Below, piece after piece: positions 49,246 to 52,533 of a stretch of DNA of 52,533 nucleotides (positions within the stretch are counted from its first letter, which is position 1; each line of letters starts with the position of its first letter). The position numbers were made by a program, and so were the translations under genes. Source of the stretch: an uncultured Alphaproteobacteria bacterium (lineage in GTDB: Bacteria; Pseudomonadota; Alphaproteobacteria; HIMB59); contig CACABO010000010.1 in the NCBI GenBank assembly GCA_902530745.1, positions 1 through 52,533 on the forward strand, in the 5' to 3' direction. Under the pieces are notes generated by a model, which saw nothing but the letters and a program-made list of their open reading frames with translations, was not told the DNA's origin and searched no databases.

Positions 49246-51379
49246 AATTAAATATTCCTGCTTCTTGAAAAAATAAATCTGTTGTTTGTTGGTACCCGAA
49301 GAAACCTAAATAATCCATATAATAACTTATGCTGATTAGCTCTTCAGGACTTGTATTAAAATTATCGTTATAACGTCTGTTTGAATACTTTATATTTAAT
49401 CTTGAACATTCATCATATAACTCCAAACCAAATATATCATAAAAGGGGCTAAAATTATTTTTAAGATCAATATTTGACCCATAAGATATTTTTAAATTAT
49501 CATTTATTTCCTTACTCATACTTGCACTCAAATATTCAGTATCATTTGATTTTTCAGAGAATGCATTTTTATTAGTTTCGTGATAATTAAGTGAAATATT
49601 AAATGGTATATTCGTATTTAATCCTACATTTATTTCTTTATTGCTCAAAGTAGATTTATCAAGTCTTGTATCTAAATTTAAGTTTAATGAATTAAAATTC
49701 ATTTTAGCTTCAACAGCAAAATCTGAAAAATGAGAATTTTGTTTCAGTTTCCTACTGAAGTTATTATTTTCTTTAAAATCATATGACTGGTTAGCATTAA
49801 TTTCGACTTTTTGATTTTTTATTTCAAATTGACTCTCTATTCCATAAACAATTCTTGAAGTGTTATCTCTCAGATCTGTGCCAAAAAATCTATTATCTGA
49901 GTATAAATTTTGATAATTAAAAGTAATAGAGTTGCTGTCTTCATTCATAATATTTTCTGTGTGGTAAATGTCTTGATTATGAATAAATTTAATTCTAGGT
50001 GTAAAAATCTTATTGTACTTTAGAAAATATTCAGATGAGAATATTAAATGATTGTATCTTTCTGTACTATTTAAATTATTATTATGCTCAAATGTATAAT
50101 TATTAAGGCTATTAAATAAAGTTAACTTATTAAAAGAATTTATTTTTCCTATTTTGTTATTGTAAGTAAAATAATTATTAATCTTCAAAGAATTACTTTC
50201 AGAAGCTAAGCTGTCTTGGGACTTATTTCTTTTAATAATTGTAAAATTTATATCATTATAGTTAGTAATATTTTTATAAATATTAATATTATTTCGATAT
50301 TTAATAATCGGTGTTAATGGTACTAAAGATATATTTGTAGAGTCATAGGCTTCAACAGTTGATATTTCAGTACTAAAATAATCATCTTTTAAATAAAAAT
50401 CATAATTATCTAATCTTAAATAGATATTCTCAAACTTGACCGGTTCTTCATTTAAAGACCTAGTTGTAGATACGCTATTAGTGATCAAGCCCTCAAAATA
50501 AATTATTTTATTTTTATCAAGCACATTTCTTAGATTTAATCTTGCAGATGTGCTTATGTCATCATTATTTTCATATTTAATGTTATCAATTGATAAATCA
50601 AAATTTCCACCAGACATTTTATGTTTTAAATGTGTATTTATGGAATAACTATTTATAAATCCTAATCGTTCAGAAAAAGTAAATTTGGGTGTTAGTTTTA
50701 AATCAGTGTTTTCTTTAAGTGGTAAGTAGTATGGAGTATAGACACCACTTTTACCTCCAATTGCAAATTCTAAAGTGGGAGTTAAGAAACCTCTTTGTCT
50801 TGGAGCTTTCATCCCATAATGTGAAAAATAGGGAAGATAAAATAATTTATAATCAGCTATTTGAAAAAAGGTATCAAAATGTATAAATTTATCTTTATCA
50901 ATATCGTATTTAGTTTTATCAATTCTTAGTGACCAAGTTGGACATCCAAAATATCCAACTAACTCACATGGCGTAAGAAAATTATTATAGAAATATAAAA
51001 TATTTTCCTCCTTATTTGACTTATTTGAGTCAATTTTTAAATCGTTATTATATATATAACTAACATCTACAGCTGAGAAATTTTTTAGACTTGTATCTCC
51101 TACTAAATCTTTACCACTTAAAATATTTAAATCTTGATATAAATAGAAGTTTCCAAAAACTTCAATTTTATCATTTTTATAGTCAATTATTCCTCTATCA
51201 ACTAGGATATTTACATCATCAAAATTTATCTTTGAATTTTCTGCTAGCTCTACAATCTCCCTTTCTTCGTCATAAATAATATTTGTTGTATTTATATATG
51301 TATTATTGTCAGCATTAAGAAATATAATTTGTCTGAAAAAAATAATAATTATTATTAATAGAATAAATAATTTATTCAT
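49235..51379 (-). CDS. lptD: LPS-assembly protein LptD
   Basis: Outer-membrane beta-barrel that inserts lipopolysaccharide. A signal peptide precedes an LptA-like N-terminal part (strand repeats such as LVDRGIIDYKNDKIEVFGN). The transition contains TPCELVGYFGCPTW, with a Cys pair, then PYFSHYG and RQRGFLTPTLEFA, as in the family. The remaining roughly 500 residues alternate in beta strands, and the last residue region ends in Asn-Tyr-Gly-Leu. Length of 714 residues. It overlaps lptG by 8 and surA by 11 bases. Confidence 0.92.
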   Translation of the reverse strand: MNKLFILLIIIIIFFRQIIFLNADNNTYINTTNIIYDEEREIVELAENSKINFDDVNILVDRGIIDYKNDKIEVFGNFYLYQDLNILSGKDLVGDTSLKNFSAVDVSYIYNNDLKIDSNKSNKEENILYFYNNFLTPCELVGYFGCPTWSLRIDKTKYDIDKDKFIHFDTFFQIADYKLFYLPYFSHYGMKAPRQRGFLTPTLEFAIGGKSGVYTPYYLPLKENTDLKLTPKFTFSERLGFINSYSINTHLKHKMSGGNFDLSIDNIKYENNDDISTSARLNLRNVLDKNKIIYFEGLITNSVSTTRSLNEEPVKFENIYLRLDNYDFYLKDDYFSTEISTVEAYDSTNISLVPLTPIIKYRNNINIYKNITNYNDINFTIIKRNKSQDSLASESNSLKINNYFTYNNKIGKINSFNKLTLFNSLNNYTFEHNNNLNSTERYNHLIFSSEYFLKYNKIFTPRIKFIHNQDIYHTENIMNEDSNSITFNYQNLYSDNRFFGTDLRDNTSRIVYGIESQFEIKNQKVEINANQSYDFKENNNFSRKLKQNSHFSDFAVEAKMNFNSLNLNLDTRLDKSTLSNKEINVGLNTNIPFNISLNYHETNKNAFSEKSNDTEYLSASMSKEINDNLKISYGSNIDLKNNFSPFYDIFGLELYDECSRLNIKYSNRRYNDNFNTSPEELISISYYMDYLGFFGYQQTTDLFFQEAGIFNYGL

Positions 51380-52328
51380 TTAAGTAAGCTCGAAAAAATA
51401 AAATAAATACAATCAGACTAGCTAATATTTCAAATTCTTGTCTATATGAAACAATTGAGTTATTAAAAATAATGAAGGAATAAATCAATATTGATAAGCT
51501 AATAAATATGGGGTTTCTTAAAGTCTCTTTTGAATTCAAGTATTTTGAATTGAAAAAATTTAAAAATATAAAACTGAGGAAAAATATAGAAAAAAATAAC
51601 ACGTTAACCATTCTTACATTTAAAAAAGAATTATTTTTTGATGATATATTTTTTACGAGTGAATTTTCTAACATCAATTCAACTAAGTCTATATTAATAA
51701 ATTTTTGTGAATTGATGTTTTCTATAACATTATTCTTATATTGTGTATAATTTTTTAGGGTGAGTGTATTATTTGAAAAAATTAAATTATTACTATATTC
51801 AGCAATATTTATCTCCTTATTTGAGATACCATAGGAGCGATAATTTGCATTTTCCAAATTAGATAAATCCAAATTTTCTAAAATTGTTATTGTTTTACCT
51901 CCCTGAGTTTCATTTATCAAAATCTTAGATTTTGTCTCATCTTCAGATTGTAACAAGTTTAATTTTTTATCCTCAAAATAAATAGCTAAATCAGTTTTTT
52001 TACCCTCAAAAATACTGAAAATTAATACTATTGGTAAGAAAAAAATAATAAACCTAGATATACTTAAATAACTTTTAATAATAATGATTTCATTTTTTGA
52101 TCTTAAAAAAATTGAAAATAAAATTAAAGAAATCAAAAAAATAAATGCAGGGACATAAGTTAAAATTTGTATAGAGTTTAATACACTTATATTAAGAATA
52201 ATGCTGAATATATAATCTTCATTTAAATTACCTATTAGAGAAAAAATAAAGAATATTACAAAGCTTGATAACAAACATATTATTAAAGATAGTATATATT
52301 TGGTATAGAGAAGCTTAATTATTTTCAT
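51372..52328 (-). CDS. lptG: LptG-like LPS export permease (YjgP/YjgQ family)
   Basis: Inner-membrane component of the LptB2FG transporter that lifts LPS from the membrane. About three N-terminal membrane helices (residues 12-33, 55-75 and 88-105) are followed by a periplasmic beta-jellyroll-like domain (about 110-230) and three more helices near the end. Family motifs are weak, but the six-helix plan, the location just ahead of lptD and the partial partner gene upstream all support it. Length of 318 is short against about 360. It overlaps that partner by 14 bases. Confidence 0.82.
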   Translation of the reverse strand: MKIIKLLYTKYILSLIICLLSSFVIFFIFSLIGNLNEDYIFSIILNISVLNSIQILTYVPAFIFLISLILFSIFLRSKNEIIIIKSYLSISRFIIFFLPIVLIFSIFEGKKTDLAIYFEDKKLNLLQSEDETKSKILINETQGGKTITILENLDLSNLENANYRSYGISNKEINIAEYSNNLIFSNNTLTLKNYTQYKNNVIENINSQKFINIDLVELMLENSLVKNISSKNNSFLNVRMVNVLFFSIFFLSFIFLNFFNSKYLNSKETLRNPIFISLSILIYSFIIFNNSIVSYRQEFEILASLIVFILFFRAYLNE

Positions 52329-52533
52329 TAAAATTTAATATTAAGTAACTAAATATTGAGAGCAGAAATAAATTAATAAAATAATAAAAATATAAATTAA
52401 ATAAGTTATTGTTATTTAAAAGATATAGTAAATATGAATTTAAAACTTGTATCACTAGCACACCTAAAAATACTATTGCATAGTACTTAAAAACACTTTT
52501 TTTTGAAATGTAATGAAAAAAAATCTTATATGA
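52315..52533 (-). CDS. lptF: LptF-like permease, C-terminal end (partial)
   Basis: An open frame enters from the right edge and ends at 52315, giving 72 residues. It contains two hydrophobic helices (about residues 14-37 and 42-65) with a polar loop of Asn residues between. These look like the fifth and sixth membrane helices of the LptF/LptG fold, with a Lys/Ser-rich start resembling the loop before them. The gene would be followed by lptG, as is normal. Called from context and helix pattern, as no sharp motif falls in this part. Confidence 0.6.
   Translation of the reverse strand, partial: SYKIFFHYISKKSVFKYYAIVFLGVLVIQVLNSYLLYLLNNNNLFNLYFYYFINLFLLSIFSYLILNFNENN

Overview
The window is a stretch of core chromosome from an AT-rich, strongly compacted alphaproteobacterium. 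Several conserved orders point to this class: recA-alaS-icd, lptF-lptG-lptD-surA-pdxA-rsmA, rpsF-rpsR-rplI-dnaB-...-cvpA-purF, a small PurL with separate PurS and PurQ, and a 16S-Ile-Ala-23S-5S operon. Very low GC, near-absent intergenic DNA, overlapping genes and shortened proteins resemble streamlined marine lineages (SAR11 or HIMB59-like). That placement is inference; a 16S comparison would settle it. I see no mobile element, prophage, CRISPR array or defence system.

Layout. 1-4860 (+): end of gltX, cysS, cimA, trmJ, then rpsD from its own promoter and a secreted TPR protein, closed by a hairpin terminator. 4889-12005 (-): nine touching genes, sfsA-map-purB-purC-purS-purQ-purL-bolA-grxD. 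12008-18050 (+): a CinA/MoaB-type domain protein, elongator and initiator tRNA-Met, and the rRNA operon with promoter, boxA, processing stems, tRNA-Ile and tRNA-Ala. 18071-21583 (-): a YdhR-like protein, tRNA-Leu(UAA), a solute-binding-like secreted protein, nadK, moaA and a DUF3553 protein. 21635-28094: recA and alaS (+), icd (-), psd and pssA (+). 28044-32344 (-): an RND efflux pump and its adaptor. 32409-36761: rlmE (+), a small unknown (-), then thioredoxin-like, YfgM-like, bamB and der (+). 36745-43146 (-): rpsF-rpsR-rplI-dnaB-mlaE-mlaF-cvpA-purF and a decayed SDR. 43179-46952 (+): fabD-fabG-acpP-fabF-gmk. 46942-52533 (-): lptF(end)-lptG-lptD-surA-pdxA-rsmA.

Functionally the window covers translation (two tRNA synthetases, ribosomal proteins, rRNA, tRNAs, rRNA/tRNA methylases, Der), IMP synthesis, fatty-acid and phosphatidylethanolamine synthesis, outer-membrane assembly (LptD/F/G, BamB, SurA-like, MlaEF), isoleucine supply through citramalate, and DNA repair and replication (RecA, DnaB).

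The most interesting signals concern reduction rather than a new system: an SDR next to purF without a cofactor loop and with catalytic Tyr replaced by Phe; a SurA-position protein too short for a parvulin domain; a PdxA with altered substrate motifs; a Der whose first GTPase domain has lost consensus motifs; missing alr, radA, mltG and yicC from usual neighbourhoods; two divergent start codons 2 bp apart; and -10-like boxes so close to start codons that leaderless mRNAs are plausible.
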